Of a stretch of DNA of 64,000 nt, positions 31,007-40,304 are shown piece after piece; position 1 is the first letter of the stretch; each line of letters opens with the position of its first letter. Below the pieces are notes generated by a model. That model worked only from the letters and a program-made list of their open reading frames with translations, was not told where the DNA came from and made no database searches. A program made the translations under genes and the position numbers. Location: the NCBI GenBank assembly GCA_963761005.1, contig CAVXFK010000011.1, positions 124,001 to 188,000 of the forward strand, given 5' to 3'. This DNA is from DASWJZ01 sp963761005 (GTDB lineage: Bacteria > Pseudomonadota > Alphaproteobacteria > Rhizobiales > Afifellaceae).

Positions 31007-31828
31007 ATGACCGACATCTCGAACGACTCCGCGACATCGTCTTCAGAACCGCTGCTCCGGCGCGAGCGGCTGACGATCGTCGCGGCACTCGTCGGCGTGA
31101 CGGCAATCGCCTGGCTCTATCTGTGGCTCCAGGCCCGCGGAATGGCGGGGATGTCCGGCCCGAACGACATGCCCGGCATGCCCGGCATGGTCATGTCCGC
31201 CGGTCCGACACCGTGGACCGCAACGCATTTCGCCCTGATCTTCGTCATGTGGTGCGTGATGATGGTGGGGATGATGGTGCCGAGCGCCGCTCCGATCGTC
31301 CTGACCTTCGCCACGGTCAACCGGCGCAAGCGCGCGCAGGGCCGGCCCTACGCTCCGACGGCGGTGTTCGCCGCCGGCTATCTCACGGCTTGGGGCGCGT
31401 TCAGCCTCGCCGCCACCTTCGCCGAATGGGGCCTTGAGCGGGCGGCGCTGATGACCCCGATGATGGACACGACGAGCGCGATTCTCGGAGGGGCGCTGTT
31501 TGTGGCAGCCGGGCTCTATCAATTCACGCCGGTGAAATACGCCTGCCTTGAGAAATGCCGTTCGCCGCTCGATTTCGTTCTGAACCACTGGCGCGAGGGC
31601 AGGCGCGGAGCGCTGTCGATGGGGCTTCGCCATGGCTTCTTCTGTCTCGGCTGCTGCTGGGTCGTGATGCTCCTGATGTTCGTCGGCGGCGTGATGAACC
31701 TGCTATGGGGCGCAGCGATCGCCGCCTTCGTTCTGGTCGAGAAGCTCGGGCCCTTTGGCCAGTGGATCGCCCGCATCAGCGGCGCCGCGATGCTTGCGTT
31801 CGGCGTCTACCTGCTGGCGCAGGCCTGA
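31007..31828 (+). CDS. DUF2182 integral membrane protein
   Basis: 273 residues, about six membrane segments. The DUF2182 marks are VMWCVMMVGMMVPSAAPIV at about 82 and GFFCLGCCWVVMLLMF at about 207, with many methionines and cysteines, plus a Met/Gly/Pro-rich loop (MSGPNDMPGMPGM) near residue 45 that looks suited to copper or another soft metal (inference). It follows the DUF1326 gene by 38 bases on the same strand. Confidence 0.85.
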   Translation: MTDISNDSATSSSEPLLRRERLTIVAALVGVTAIAWLYLWLQARGMAGMSGPNDMPGMPGMVMSAGPTPWTATHFALIFVMWCVMMVGMMVPSAAPIVLTFATVNRRKRAQGRPYAPTAVFAAGYLTAWGAFSLAATFAEWGLERAALMTPMMDTTSAILGGALFVAAGLYQFTPVKYACLEKCRSPLDFVLNHWREGRRGALSMGLRHGFFCLGCCWVVMLLMFVGGVMNLLWGAAIAAFVLVEKLGPFGQWIARISGAAMLAFGVYLLAQA

Positions 31829-31840
31829 GGCGCTAGCGCC
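31829..31840. repeat. CTAG-centred 12-bp palindrome over a stop codon
   Basis: GGCGCTAGCGCC, fully self-complementary, directly after the DUF2182 stop and containing the TAG stop of the convergent alkylation-repair gene (31833-31835). Confidence 0.6.
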
Positions 31841-32543
31841 GAAGCCGCGCGATCTGCTTCGGGTCGGAGAGTTCCCGCGCCGCGTCCTTGCCGATCCAGC
31901 GCGCCGTCTTGTCGTCGAACGTCGCTAGCTTCTCGGCGAGCGCAAGGGCAGGGGCGTGGAGCGCGAGCGAATGCTTGCCGATCTGTCTCAGTGCCCAGTT
32001 CACGGCCTTCTTCACGAAATTCCGCGGGTCGGTCGCGTATCTTTCGATCAGCGGCAGGTACTGCAGGAAATTCGCGTCGCGCACGCTCTTGCCGTGCACA
32101 GTGTGTGCCGCAAGCAGCGCGAAGGCCGCGCGGCGCACGAACTCGCGGCCGTCCTTTGCCCATTTCCTGATCTTCTTCTGCACATGCGGGGTGCGGGCGA
32201 AGAGGTTGTTGGTGACCTGGTCGCAGAGGTCCCAGGAGTCGAAGTCGGCGACCCAGGCGTCCATTTGCGCCGACGTCACCAATTTAGGCTCGTCGACATA
32301 GGCAGCGAGGATACGCGCCTCATGCACGGCGGTTGCCCAAAGCGCCGCGGCGAGATCGTGATCGCGCTTCAGCCGTCGCGCGATTGGCCGGAGATTGGTG
32401 ATCGAGACGCCGTAGGCGCGCTTGGTGTTGATGCCGAAGCGCGCCTGGCCCGCGCGGTTCTTCTCGGAGCCGAGCGACTTCAGCTCGGCGAGAACCGCCT
32501 TCGTTTCCTTGCCGAGGTCTCGCGCGTCGGGCCCTTGGCTCAA
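31833..32543 (-). CDS. DNA alkylation repair protein (AlkD-like)
   Basis: 236 residues made of HEAT-like helices. Family marks are LKSLGSEKNRAGQARFGINT near the start, WATAVHEARILAAYV, SWDLCDQVTNNLF and KKAVNWALRQIGKHS. AlkD glycosylases remove bulky or N3/N7-alkylated bases without flipping them. The aromatic and acidic residues of the binding groove (W and D in the motifs above) are present. It begins three bases after the dehydrogenase gene upstream, so they share a transcript. Confidence 0.88.
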   Translation of the reverse strand: MSQGPDARDLGKETKAVLAELKSLGSEKNRAGQARFGINTKRAYGVSITNLRPIARRLKRDHDLAAALWATAVHEARILAAYVDEPKLVTSAQMDAWVADFDSWDLCDQVTNNLFARTPHVQKKIRKWAKDGREFVRRAAFALLAAHTVHGKSVRDANFLQYLPLIERYATDPRNFVKKAVNWALRQIGKHSLALHAPALALAEKLATFDDKTARWIGKDAARELSDPKQIARLRR

Positions 32544-32546
32544 AGA

Positions 32547-33419
32547 CTACTTCCGCTCAAGCAGCGCGATCAGGCTCGACGTGTCCCAACGCTGGCCGCC
32601 CATCGCCTGGACCTCGGAGTAGAACTGGTCGACGAGCGCGGCGACCGGAAGGTGCGCACCGTTCGCGCGCGCCGTGTCGAGGCAGATCGCGAGGTCCTTG
32701 CGCATCCAGTTGACCGCGAAGCCGTGCGCGAAGTGACCTTCGTTCATCGCCTTCCAGCGGTTCTCCATCTGCCACGACTGCGCCGCGCCCTTGGAGATCA
32801 CGCCGATCACCTTCTCGACGTCGAGCCCCGCCTTCTTGGCGAAGTGGATGCCTTCCGAGAGCCCCTGGACGAGCCCGGCGATGCAGATCTGGTTGACCAT
32901 CTTGGTGAGCTGGCCGGCACCAACCGGGCCCATCAGCCCGATCATGCGCGCGTAGCAGTCGATGACCGGCTTTGCCTTGTCGTAAGTCGCCTGCTCGCCG
33001 CCGACCATCACGGTCAGGACACCGTTCTCCGCGCCCGCCTGACCGCCGGAGACCGGCGCGTCGAGGAATCCCACACCGCGTTTCCCCGCCGCCGCGGCAA
33101 GCTCGCGCGCCACCGCCGCGCTCGCCGTGGTGTTGTCGATCAGAATCGCGCCGGACTTCATGCCGCCGATCGCCCCTTCGTCGCCGAGCGCGACCGAGCG
33201 CAGATCGTCGTCGTTGCCGACGCAGGAGAAGACGAAATCCTGGCCCTCGGCGGCAGCGCGCGGCGTGTCGGCGTGACGGCCGCCGTTCTCCGCCACCCAC
33301 TTCGCGGCCTTTTCCACAGTGCGGTTGTAGACGGTCAGTTCGTGTCCGCCCTTCTTGGCGAGGTGTCGCGCCATGGGATAGCCCATCACGCCGAGCCCGA
33401 TGAAGGCGACCTTGGCCAT
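32547..33419 (-). CDS. NAD(P)-dependent beta-hydroxyacid dehydrogenase
   Basis: 290 residues, 6-phosphogluconate dehydrogenase/3-hydroxyisobutyrate dehydrogenase superfamily. Rossmann motif AFIGLGVMGYPMARHLAK, the substrate motif LDAPVSGGQAGAENG and the catalytic lysine region GQLTKMVNQICIAG are clear. The exact substrate (3-hydroxyisobutyrate, tartronate semialdehyde or related) cannot be assigned. Upstream of the AlkD-like gene in the same direction. Confidence 0.88.
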   Translation of the reverse strand: MAKVAFIGLGVMGYPMARHLAKKGGHELTVYNRTVEKAAKWVAENGGRHADTPRAAAEGQDFVFSCVGNDDDLRSVALGDEGAIGGMKSGAILIDNTTASAAVARELAAAAGKRGVGFLDAPVSGGQAGAENGVLTVMVGGEQATYDKAKPVIDCYARMIGLMGPVGAGQLTKMVNQICIAGLVQGLSEGIHFAKKAGLDVEKVIGVISKGAAQSWQMENRWKAMNEGHFAHGFAVNWMRKDLAICLDTARANGAHLPVAALVDQFYSEVQAMGGQRWDTSSLIALLERK

Positions 33420-33454
33420 GTCTTTCTCCGGTTGGTCTGAAACGAGACTTGGGT

Positions 33455-34186
33455 CTAGCGCGTCGCGGGCACGAGGTCAGCAGCCTTGGCCGGCTGCGGG
33501 CGCGTGTCGCGGCGAAGGTGCCGCGTCAGGCGTGCGTCGAGGATGTTCCAGACGCGGCGGAGCGTTTCGACAAGCAAGAGATAGAGCACCGCGGCGTAGA
33601 GGTAGATCGTGAGATCGTAGCTGCGCGAGAACGCGAGCTTCGTCTCGCCCATCAGATCGAAGACCGTGACGATGCTCGCGACGGCAGAGCCCTTGATCAT
33701 CAGGATGATCTCGTTGCCGAGCGGCCGAAGCGCGATGATCGCGGCCTGCGGGAAGACGACCTTGAGAAGCGTCGCACCGGTATGAAGGCCGAGCGAGCGC
33801 GCCGCCTCCCACTGGCCGCGCGGCACCGAGCGGATGGCGCCGCGATAGATCTCGGCCTGGTAGGCGGCGGTGTTGATGGTGAAGGCGAAGGCGGCGCAAT
33901 TGAAGGCGTCGCGGAAGAAGCCCCAAAGCCCCATCGCCTTGAGCGGCCCGACGAACTGGCCGGCACCGTAGTAGATCAGGAAGAGCTGCGCCAAGAGCGG
34001 CGTGCCGCGGAAGAAGTAGACGTAGCCGAAGGCCATGCCGGAGATGATGCGGCTCTTCGATAGGCGCGCCATGGCGATCGGAATTGCCAGGATCGCGCCG
34101 CAGACGATCGAGATGGCGACGAGCTCGAGCGTCACGCCGAGACCGTCGAGCAGCTTCAGCCCATAGCGCTGCAGGAGGTCGGGCAT
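33455..34186 (-). CDS. Polar amino acid ABC transporter permease (second subunit)
   Basis: 243 residues from the ATG at 34186. HisM/HisQ-type inner membrane protein with about five helices and the ATPase-contact EAA loop in QWEAARSLGLHTGATLLKVV. It begins one base inside the stop of the first permease gene (TGATG overlap). No ATP-binding subunit is encoded beside it, so an ATPase from elsewhere must serve the complex. Confidence 0.9.
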   Translation of the reverse strand: MPDLLQRYGLKLLDGLGVTLELVAISIVCGAILAIPIAMARLSKSRIISGMAFGYVYFFRGTPLLAQLFLIYYGAGQFVGPLKAMGLWGFFRDAFNCAAFAFTINTAAYQAEIYRGAIRSVPRGQWEAARSLGLHTGATLLKVVFPQAAIIALRPLGNEIILMIKGSAVASIVTVFDLMGETKLAFSRSYDLTIYLYAAVLYLLLVETLRRVWNILDARLTRHLRRDTRPQPAKAADLVPATR

Positions 34187-34947
34187 CACTGTACCGCCGC
34201 CTCTTCTTGCGCGACGGGCGCGGCCTGCCGCGTCGTTGTGCGCTCCCGCTCGCCGCGCTCCGCCCAGCGCTCGATGGCCGTGATGCCGAAGGACGAGATG
34301 ATCGACATCACGAGGTAGATCATGCAGGCGACGAAATAGAGGAAGAACGGCTGCTTCGTATAGCTGACCGCCTGATAGGTCATCCGGAGCAGGTCGTTGA
34401 TCGAGATGACGGAGACGAGCGACGTGTCCTTCAAGAGGATGAGCCAGAGATTGGCGAGCCCCGGCAGCGCCAGCCGCATGAGCTGCGGGAAGACAACGAG
34501 CCGCATCGTCTGGCCGCGGCGAAGGCCGATGGCGGCTCCGCCTTCCCACTGACCCTTCGCGATGCCGTTGAAGGCGGCGGTGAAGACCTCGCTCGCGTAA
34601 GCCGCGAACACCACACCGAGCGCGATGACACCGGCCACGAAGCCGCTGATCTCGACGGTCGCGTCGGAGAACAGCCTGACCAGCCATTGAAAGCCGAGCG
34701 ACGCGCCGAAATAGACGATGAAGATCGTCAACAGCTCCGGCAGCCCGCGGAAGATGGTGGAAAAGGCCTCGCCGAGAATGCGCAGCCACGCCGCCTGGCT
34801 TCTTTTTGCGAGAGAGACGAAGAAGCCCAATACAAGCCCGAAGGGCAGCGTCGCGAGCGCCAGCCTGATCGTCAGCCACGTGCCGGCAAGTATCTCGTCG
34901 CCCCATCCCTCCGGGCCGAACGACAGAAGATGCAAGAGATCAGGCAT
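34186..34947 (-). CDS. Polar amino acid ABC transporter permease (first subunit)
   Basis: 253 residues, HisQ-type. EAA loop in QWEGGAAIGLRRGQTMRLVV, five or so membrane segments, and a polar C-terminal tail. Coupled to the second permease by a one-base overlap, and downstream of the binding protein gene across a 92-base gap that holds a strong hairpin. Confidence 0.9.
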   Translation of the reverse strand: MPDLLHLLSFGPEGWGDEILAGTWLTIRLALATLPFGLVLGFFVSLAKRSQAAWLRILGEAFSTIFRGLPELLTIFIVYFGASLGFQWLVRLFSDATVEISGFVAGVIALGVVFAAYASEVFTAAFNGIAKGQWEGGAAIGLRRGQTMRLVVFPQLMRLALPGLANLWLILLKDTSLVSVISINDLLRMTYQAVSYTKQPFFLYFVACMIYLVMSIISSFGITAIERWAERGERERTTTRQAAPVAQEEAAVQ

Positions 34948-34992
34948 CAGCCGGCGCGAACCCCCTCACGTCGTCTCGGCCATAAACAAGCA

Positions 34993-35011
34993 GCGGGGAA
35001 ACGTTCCCCGC
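34993..35011 (-). terminator. Intercistronic hairpin after the binding-protein gene
   Basis: GCGGGGAA, ACG, TTCCCCGC: perfect 8-base GC-rich stem with a 3-base loop, between the binding-protein stop (35040) and the first permease start (34947). Such hairpins commonly protect or partly terminate the transcript, so that more binding protein than permease is made. Confidence 0.6.
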
Positions 35012-35039
35012 CGCAGCATTGCTTACATGTCCACGCGGT

Positions 35040-35822
35040 TCAACTTCCGTAGACGTCGAACGAGAAGTATTTGTCGTTAATCGCCTTGTAGGTCCCATCG
35101 GCGCGGATCGCGTCGATCGCGGCGTTGAACATCGCCTTCAGATCGCTGTCTTCCTTGCGCAGGCCGACGCCGGCACCGACGCCGTTGATGACCGGATCGA
35201 TCGGAAGCACGCCCAGCACCTTGCAGCACTTGCCGGCGTCGCTCTTCGTCCACTCGTCGAGCACGACGACGTCGTCAATCGCTGCGTCGAGGCGGCCGTT
35301 GCTGAGGTCGAGCTTGTACTCGTCAGGCGAAGGATAGATCTTCACATCGGCGCCGGGGAATTTCTCCTGCGCGTAATTGGCGTGCGTCGTCGATGTCTGG
35401 GCGCCGATCGTGGCCCCCTTGAGATCGTCCGGCGTGACGCCCTTCAGCGGCGAGTTGTTCGGCACGGCGATCGCCGGCGGCGTGTTGTAGTACTTCTCGG
35501 TGAAGTCGATCTGCTTCTTGCGCTCTTCGGTGATCGACATTGAAGAGAGGATCGCGTCGTATTTGTTGGCGAGCAGTCCCGGGATGATGCCATCCCAAGC
35601 CTGGTTGGTGAACTCGCAGGTCACCTTCATCTGCTTGCAGAGCGCATCGGCGATATCCTTGTCGAAACCGACGATGGCGCCGCTCGGATCGAGCGACTCG
35701 AAAGGCGGATAGGTGGCGTCCATGGCGATGCGGACAGTCGTCCAGTCTTTCGCCTGCGCCATCCCGGCGCTGACGACGAGTGCGGCGGCGACTGCCGCTA
35801 GACGCTTCAGATTGTTGCTCAT
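35040..35822 (-). CDS. Lys/Arg/Orn/His-type ABC transporter substrate-binding protein
   Basis: 260 residues. Signal peptide of 24 residues ending MAQAKD. Solute-binding protein family 3: IAMDATYPPFESLDPSGAIV, GFDKDIADALCKQM, the ligand region SSMSITEERKKQIDFTEKYY and IGAQTSTTHANY. The fold and motifs fit basic or polar amino acids. First gene of a binding protein-permease-permease unit. Confidence 0.92.
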   Translation of the reverse strand: MSNNLKRLAAVAAALVVSAGMAQAKDWTTVRIAMDATYPPFESLDPSGAIVGFDKDIADALCKQMKVTCEFTNQAWDGIIPGLLANKYDAILSSMSITEERKKQIDFTEKYYNTPPAIAVPNNSPLKGVTPDDLKGATIGAQTSTTHANYAQEKFPGADVKIYPSPDEYKLDLSNGRLDAAIDDVVVLDEWTKSDAGKCCKVLGVLPIDPVINGVGAGVGLRKEDSDLKAMFNAAIDAIRADGTYKAINDKYFSFDVYGS

Positions 35823-35957
35823 TTTGGCTCCCTGTTCCGTGTGAGCACCCGGCCGAACAGGCCGGATCTGCCGCCCTGCGGCAGAGGTGCAAGGAGTGTG
35901 CCGCCATTCCGGCCGGAAGCAAAGCCTCCTTCGCTGCGACGTTTGGGGCCGATGCCG

Positions 35958-36638
35958 CTAGGGGACCGGGCTTGCGGCCGGCTGCCCCTCCATCGCGGCG
36001 ACGATCGCCTCGGCCTCCGCGGCGTGCTCAGGGGTGTTGACGTTGAAGAAGGGGTCGACGGTCTTGCCGTCCGGAAGCACAATATCGTCGAAGGGGACGT
36101 TCAGGCGCATGAAGCGGTCGGCGAATTCGAGCATCTTGCCGGCCTTGCCGTTCGTCAGAAGTCGCTCAAGGCCGTCGGCGAGCTTCACCGGCCAAAGGCC
36201 GAAGATCGGATGTGTGCCGGCGGTCGACGCCGCGAGCGCAACCGTGTTCTCGTCGCGTCCGCAGCCCTCCGAGAGCCGCGCGACGAGGTCGGCGGGGAAG
36301 AACGGAGTATCGGCCGCCACGCTGACGATGAAACGCGCTTCCGGGAAATTTGCCTCAGACCAGCGCATGCCGGCGTGAAGCCCGGCGAGCGGCCCGACGA
36401 AACCCTCGAACATGTCGGGGACGATCGGCAGGTCGAAGGCGGAGAACCGGGAGAGGTCGCCGTTGGCGCTGATCACGATCCGCTCGACCTGCGGCCGCAG
36501 CCTCTCGATGACACGCGCAATCATCGGCTTGCCGCCAAGCGGCATCAATGCCTTGTCCTCGACGCCCATCCGGCTGCTCTGGCCGCCGGCGAGAACGACG
36601 CCGGTATGCGGCCCGAAACTGCCCTCCGAATCTGCCAT
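35958..36638 (-). CDS. mobA: Molybdenum cofactor guanylyltransferase
   Basis: 226 residues. Attaches GMP to molybdopterin to form Mo-bis-MGD, the cofactor of DMSO-reductase-family enzymes such as the arsenite oxidase encoded 5 kb away. Signature VVLAGGQSSRMGVEDKALMP near the start, and ADTPFFPADLV at about 115. Divergent from mrp. Start at 36638 gives a short lead before the conserved strand. Confidence 0.92.
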   Translation of the reverse strand: MADSEGSFGPHTGVVLAGGQSSRMGVEDKALMPLGGKPMIARVIERLRPQVERIVISANGDLSRFSAFDLPIVPDMFEGFVGPLAGLHAGMRWSEANFPEARFIVSVAADTPFFPADLVARLSEGCGRDENTVALAASTAGTHPIFGLWPVKLADGLERLLTNGKAGKMLEFADRFMRLNVPFDDIVLPDGKTVDPFFNVNTPEHAAEAEAIVAAMEGQPAASPVP

Positions 36639-36777
36639 GCCGATCTGCCAAATGGCGGCTTGCGCCGCAAAGAAAAACGGTCAGCGAACTCGTCTGCCGG
36701 CTGCGAACGAACGGTGCGCCGTTTGATCTCGTGCCGTGGAAATCATATGTCACCAGCCGAGCAGTCAGGTCAAACCA

Positions 36778-37926
36778 ATGCCTTCACCCACCAAGGATCA
36801 GGTTCGCGAGGCGCTGAAGCGCGTCAAGGGGCCGGATCTCTCCGCCGACATCGTCAGCCTCGGCCTCGTCTCCGACATCGTCGTTTCCGACGGCAAGGTG
36901 ATCTTGTCGATCTCCGTGCCGGCGGAGCGCGCGCGCGAGCTCGAGCCGCTCCGTCAAGCCGCCGAGGCGGCGGTCCGCGCTGTCCCAGGTGTCACCCAGG
37001 CGATGGTCGCACTGACCGCCGAGCGCAGGCCCGGCGCCGGCCCATCCGCGCCGCCGCCGCGCCAGACGGCGCCGCAGCAGCGCGTAGCGCAAGCGGGGCA
37101 TGGCGCGCCGGCGCCGAAGGCCGGTGTGCCCGGTGTCGGCGCCATGATCGCGGTTGCCTCCGGCAAGGGCGGCGTCGGCAAATCGACGGTCGCCGTCAAT
37201 CTCGCGCTCGGCCTCGCCGGGCTCGGGCTCAAGGTCGGCATCCTCGATGCCGACATCTACGGGCCGTCGATGCCGCGCCTGCTCGGGCTTCGCGGGCGAC
37301 CGGAGGCGCTCGGCGGGCGCGTCCTGAAGCCGATGGAGGGTTTCGGGCTGAAGGTCATGTCGATCGGCTTCCTCGTCGAAGAGGAGACGCCGATGATCTG
37401 GCGCGGGCCGATGGTGCAGTCGGCGCTGGTCCAGATGCTGCGCGAAGTGGCTTGGGGCGAGCTCGACGTGCTTGTCGTCGACATGCCGCCCGGCACCGGC
37501 GACGCGCAGCTCACGATGGCGCAACAGGTGCCGCTCGCCGGCGCCGTCATCGTGTCGACGCCGCAGGACCTCGCGCTGATCGACGCGCGGAAAGGACTCG
37601 CCATGTTCCAGCGCGTCGACGTGCCGGTGCTCGGCATCGTGGAGAACATGAGTTATTTCATCTGCCCGCACTGCGGCGAGCGGAGCGACATCTTCGGGCA
37701 CGGTGGCGCCGAGCACGAAGCCACGCGCGTCGGCGTTCCGTTTCTCGGCGCGGTGCCGCTTCACATGCGCATCCGCGAACTCTCCGACGCCGGCACGCCG
37801 GTCGTCGCGGCAGAGCCTGACAGCGAGCACGCCGCGGCGTTCCGGCGGGTCGCCGAAAACGCCTGGGCGCGCGTCAAGGCTGAGCAGGGTGGCGCGCGGC
37901 AGCCGCCGAAAATCGTGATGGAATAG
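36778..37926 (+). CDS. mrp: Mrp/NBP35-type Fe-S carrier ATPase
   Basis: 382 residues from the ATG at 36778; an in-frame GTG 42 bases upstream is possible but lacks family sequence. N-terminal MIP18/DUF59 domain (residues 1-85), a Pro/Ala/Gln-rich linker, then the P-loop ATPase with ASGKGGVGKSTVAVNLALGL and VVDMPPGTGDAQL. The CPHC pair that holds the Fe-S cluster is in SYFICPHCGERSDIFG. Delivers Fe-S clusters to apoproteins. Confidence 0.93.
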   Translation: MPSPTKDQVREALKRVKGPDLSADIVSLGLVSDIVVSDGKVILSISVPAERARELEPLRQAAEAAVRAVPGVTQAMVALTAERRPGAGPSAPPPRQTAPQQRVAQAGHGAPAPKAGVPGVGAMIAVASGKGGVGKSTVAVNLALGLAGLGLKVGILDADIYGPSMPRLLGLRGRPEALGGRVLKPMEGFGLKVMSIGFLVEEETPMIWRGPMVQSALVQMLREVAWGELDVLVVDMPPGTGDAQLTMAQQVPLAGAVIVSTPQDLALIDARKGLAMFQRVDVPVLGIVENMSYFICPHCGERSDIFGHGGAEHEATRVGVPFLGAVPLHMRIRELSDAGTPVVAAEPDSEHAAAFRRVAENAWARVKAEQGGARQPPKIVME

Positions 37927-37931
37927 GCGGC

Positions 37932-37941
37932 GCGCTAGCGC
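37932..37941. repeat. CTAG-centred palindrome over a stop codon
   Basis: GCGCTAGCGC, self-complementary, contains the TAG stop of the convergent MFS gene (37935-37937) and lies six bases after the mrp stop. Confidence 0.55.
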
Positions 37942-39155
37942 AGGTTTCGCCAGGAGACCGCGACCGCCACGATGAGGGCGAGCACCGCGGCGACCGCCAT
38001 CAAGACGAACATCGGCGTGGCCGAGCCCTGCGCAAGAGCCGCGCCGGTGACTGCCGAAAGTATTGCGCCGGTGCCGATCTGCGCCGATCCGGAGAGCCCC
38101 GAAGCGGCGCCGGCGATTTCCGGCCGCACGCCGATCGCGCCGGAGATCGCGCTCGGAAGCGTCAGGCCGTTCCCGATGCCGATCAGCATCATCGGCATGA
38201 AGAGGGTCGCGGCGCTCGCGTGCCCGAAGAGGAAGAAGAGCCCCGGCAGCGCCGCTGCGACGAGGCCGACCAGCGCGCCCCAAAGAATCATGCGGGCAAC
38301 GCCGTAGCGCTCGGTGAAGCGGCCGGAGATGTAGTTGCCGATCACGTAGCCGATCGGCGCGACGCCGAACCAGAGCCCGTAGATGCCGGGGGAGAGATGC
38401 AGCATGCGCTCCGAGACGTAGGGCGCGCCCCCGAGGAAGGCGAAGAAGATGCCGGTCGACAGGCTGCTCGATGCGGTGAAGAGCAGGAAGTCGACGTCGG
38501 AGGCGAGCACGGAGAAGTCGCGGAACATCGATCCGAAGCTAAGCGTCTTCGTCGGCCGGAAGTTGGTCTCCGGCACGTGCGTCCAGGTGACCGCGAAGCA
38601 CGCGACCCCGAGCGCCGCCATCAGCCAGAAGATGGCGGTCCAATCGAAAAGCTCCTGCAACTGGCCGCCGATCGTCGGTGCGACCATCGGCGCGACGGCA
38701 AGCCCCATGGTCACGTAGCCGAGCATGCTTGCCGCCTGCCGCCGCTCGAAGAGGTCGCGCACGATCGCGCGCCCGAGCACGATGCCGACGCAGCCCGTCG
38801 CACCCTGCACCACGCGGATCACGATCAGCGCCTCGATCGACGGCGCAAAGGGCGAGGCCATGCTGGCCGCAACGAAGAACGCGAAGCCGACGAGGAGCAC
38901 CGGACGGCGGCCGAAGCGGTCGGAGAGCGGGCCGATGACGATCTGCGAGATGGCGATTGCCGCGAGGAACATCGAAAGGAGGAGTTGCACGCGCCCGTAA
39001 TCGGTGTCGAAGGCGCGCTCGATCGCCGGCATCGAGGGTACGACGGCGTTGATCGCGAAGGGGCTGAGCGCCGAGACTGCGACGAGCGCAAGCACCGGCG
39101 GGCGCCGCACGCGGGCCGGTACGGATTCCGGCGAATGCGGCTCCGTCGGTCGCAC
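37935..39155 (-). CDS. Bcr/CflA family MFS drug exporter
   Basis: 406 residues with 12 hydrophobic segments. The MFS motif A is GPLSDRFGRRPVLLVGF at about residue 80, and the drug-exporter motif C region is GLAVAPMVAPTIGGQL at about 150. Members export bicyclomycin, chloramphenicol or sulfonamides. The start lies one base after the stop of the EamA transporter gene on the same strand, so both are probably co-transcribed. Confidence 0.88.
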   Translation of the reverse strand: MRPTEPHSPESVPARVRRPPVLALVAVSALSPFAINAVVPSMPAIERAFDTDYGRVQLLLSMFLAAIAISQIVIGPLSDRFGRRPVLLVGFAFFVAASMASPFAPSIEALIVIRVVQGATGCVGIVLGRAIVRDLFERRQAASMLGYVTMGLAVAPMVAPTIGGQLQELFDWTAIFWLMAALGVACFAVTWTHVPETNFRPTKTLSFGSMFRDFSVLASDVDFLLFTASSSLSTGIFFAFLGGAPYVSERMLHLSPGIYGLWFGVAPIGYVIGNYISGRFTERYGVARMILWGALVGLVAAALPGLFFLFGHASAATLFMPMMLIGIGNGLTLPSAISGAIGVRPEIAGAASGLSGSAQIGTGAILSAVTGAALAQGSATPMFVLMAVAAVLALIVAVAVSWRNLR

Positions 39156-39156
39156 T

Positions 39157-40104
39157 TCAGCCTCCGGTCGGCGGATCGATCGCGGCAGGCGCCGCGATAA
39201 GCGGCCGGCCGGCGCGCGCGAGTCGGTGCTCGCGATAGAGCGTGTAGAGTCCGGTCAAAACGATGACCAGGCTTCCGAAAATCGTCAGCCCGTCCGGCAC
39301 ATCGCCCCAGACGAGGAAGCCTGAGACGATGGCGAAGACGACGGCGGTGTAGCGGAAGGAGGCTGTCACCGACATATCGCCGCGGCGCATGGCGATGATG
39401 ACGGCGATATAGCCGACCGAGAGAAGCGCACCCGCGGCGGCGATCTCCGCGAAGGAGACCGCGCTCGGCCGCTTCCATTCCTCGAAGATCGCGAAGGTGG
39501 CACCCGCAACCGTAACAGCCGCGGTCGTCACGAAAGAGAGGAGGATCGTCGAAATGGAGGCAGGGAGCGCGCGCGTCGCGAGATCGCGTCCGGTGACGAA
39601 AAGCACGGCGATCAGAACCAGGATGCCATAGGCATCGAAGCCCGAGAGTCCGGGGCGCACCACGACGAGGACGCCGAGAAAGCCGATGCCGATCGCCGCC
39701 CAGCGCCGCCAGCCGACCGCCTCGCCGAGCACGAGCGCCGCACCGGCGGTCACGCAGAGTGGCGTTGCCTGAAAGATGATGGTCGCATTGGCAATCGGCA
39801 TATGGATCAGTGCTGCGATGTAGAAGACCACTGCGCCGAGCTCGCCGACGACGCGGTAGCCGACGAGGCGGTCGGCGAGCTCGGCCAAGTGACGATGCGC
39901 GCCGAGGACGACAAGGACGCTGCCGGTCAGGAGCAGGGCGACGAGCCCGCGGAGAAAAACAATCTCGCCCATCGGCAGGGTCTCGCTCGCCAGCTTCACG
40001 CAGGTGTCGTTGAGCAGGAACGCAAGTTGCGAGGCGACCATGGCGGCAATGCCCCGCAGCACGTCGTTGACCGGTGTCAAAGGATGCAATCCGCAGCGCC
40101 ACAT
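39157..40104 (-). CDS. EamA/DMT family transporter
   Basis: 315 residues from an ATG at 40104; the conserved part starts about 15 residues later (VNDVLRGIAAMVASQLAF), so a GTG near there is also possible. Ten hydrophobic segments in two EamA repeats, with LPMGEIVFLRGLVALLLTG in the first half and FRYTAVVFAIVSGFLVWGD in the second. Export of metabolites or amino acids is typical. Precedes the MFS gene. Confidence 0.85.
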   Translation of the reverse strand: MWRCGLHPLTPVNDVLRGIAAMVASQLAFLLNDTCVKLASETLPMGEIVFLRGLVALLLTGSVLVVLGAHRHLAELADRLVGYRVVGELGAVVFYIAALIHMPIANATIIFQATPLCVTAGAALVLGEAVGWRRWAAIGIGFLGVLVVVRPGLSGFDAYGILVLIAVLFVTGRDLATRALPASISTILLSFVTTAAVTVAGATFAIFEEWKRPSAVSFAEIAAAGALLSVGYIAVIIAMRRGDMSVTASFRYTAVVFAIVSGFLVWGDVPDGLTIFGSLVIVLTGLYTLYREHRLARAGRPLIAAPAAIDPPTGG

Positions 40105-40304
40105 CCGGCCACTTGCGGTTGCGCAGGCGCCGGGGACAGGTCTCGATCAGCCTTGAGGCGGAATAGGGCAGGGGGCATCGGAGTCGACAAGAAGAGAGGG
40201 CGGGCTCTATCAAATCGGAGCCTGCTGCGAAAGGCTCGGCACGAACGATCTCGCCGCGTCGGTTCGCCTGAGAAACTCCCTAGCCGGCTAGATAAATCCG
40301 GATA

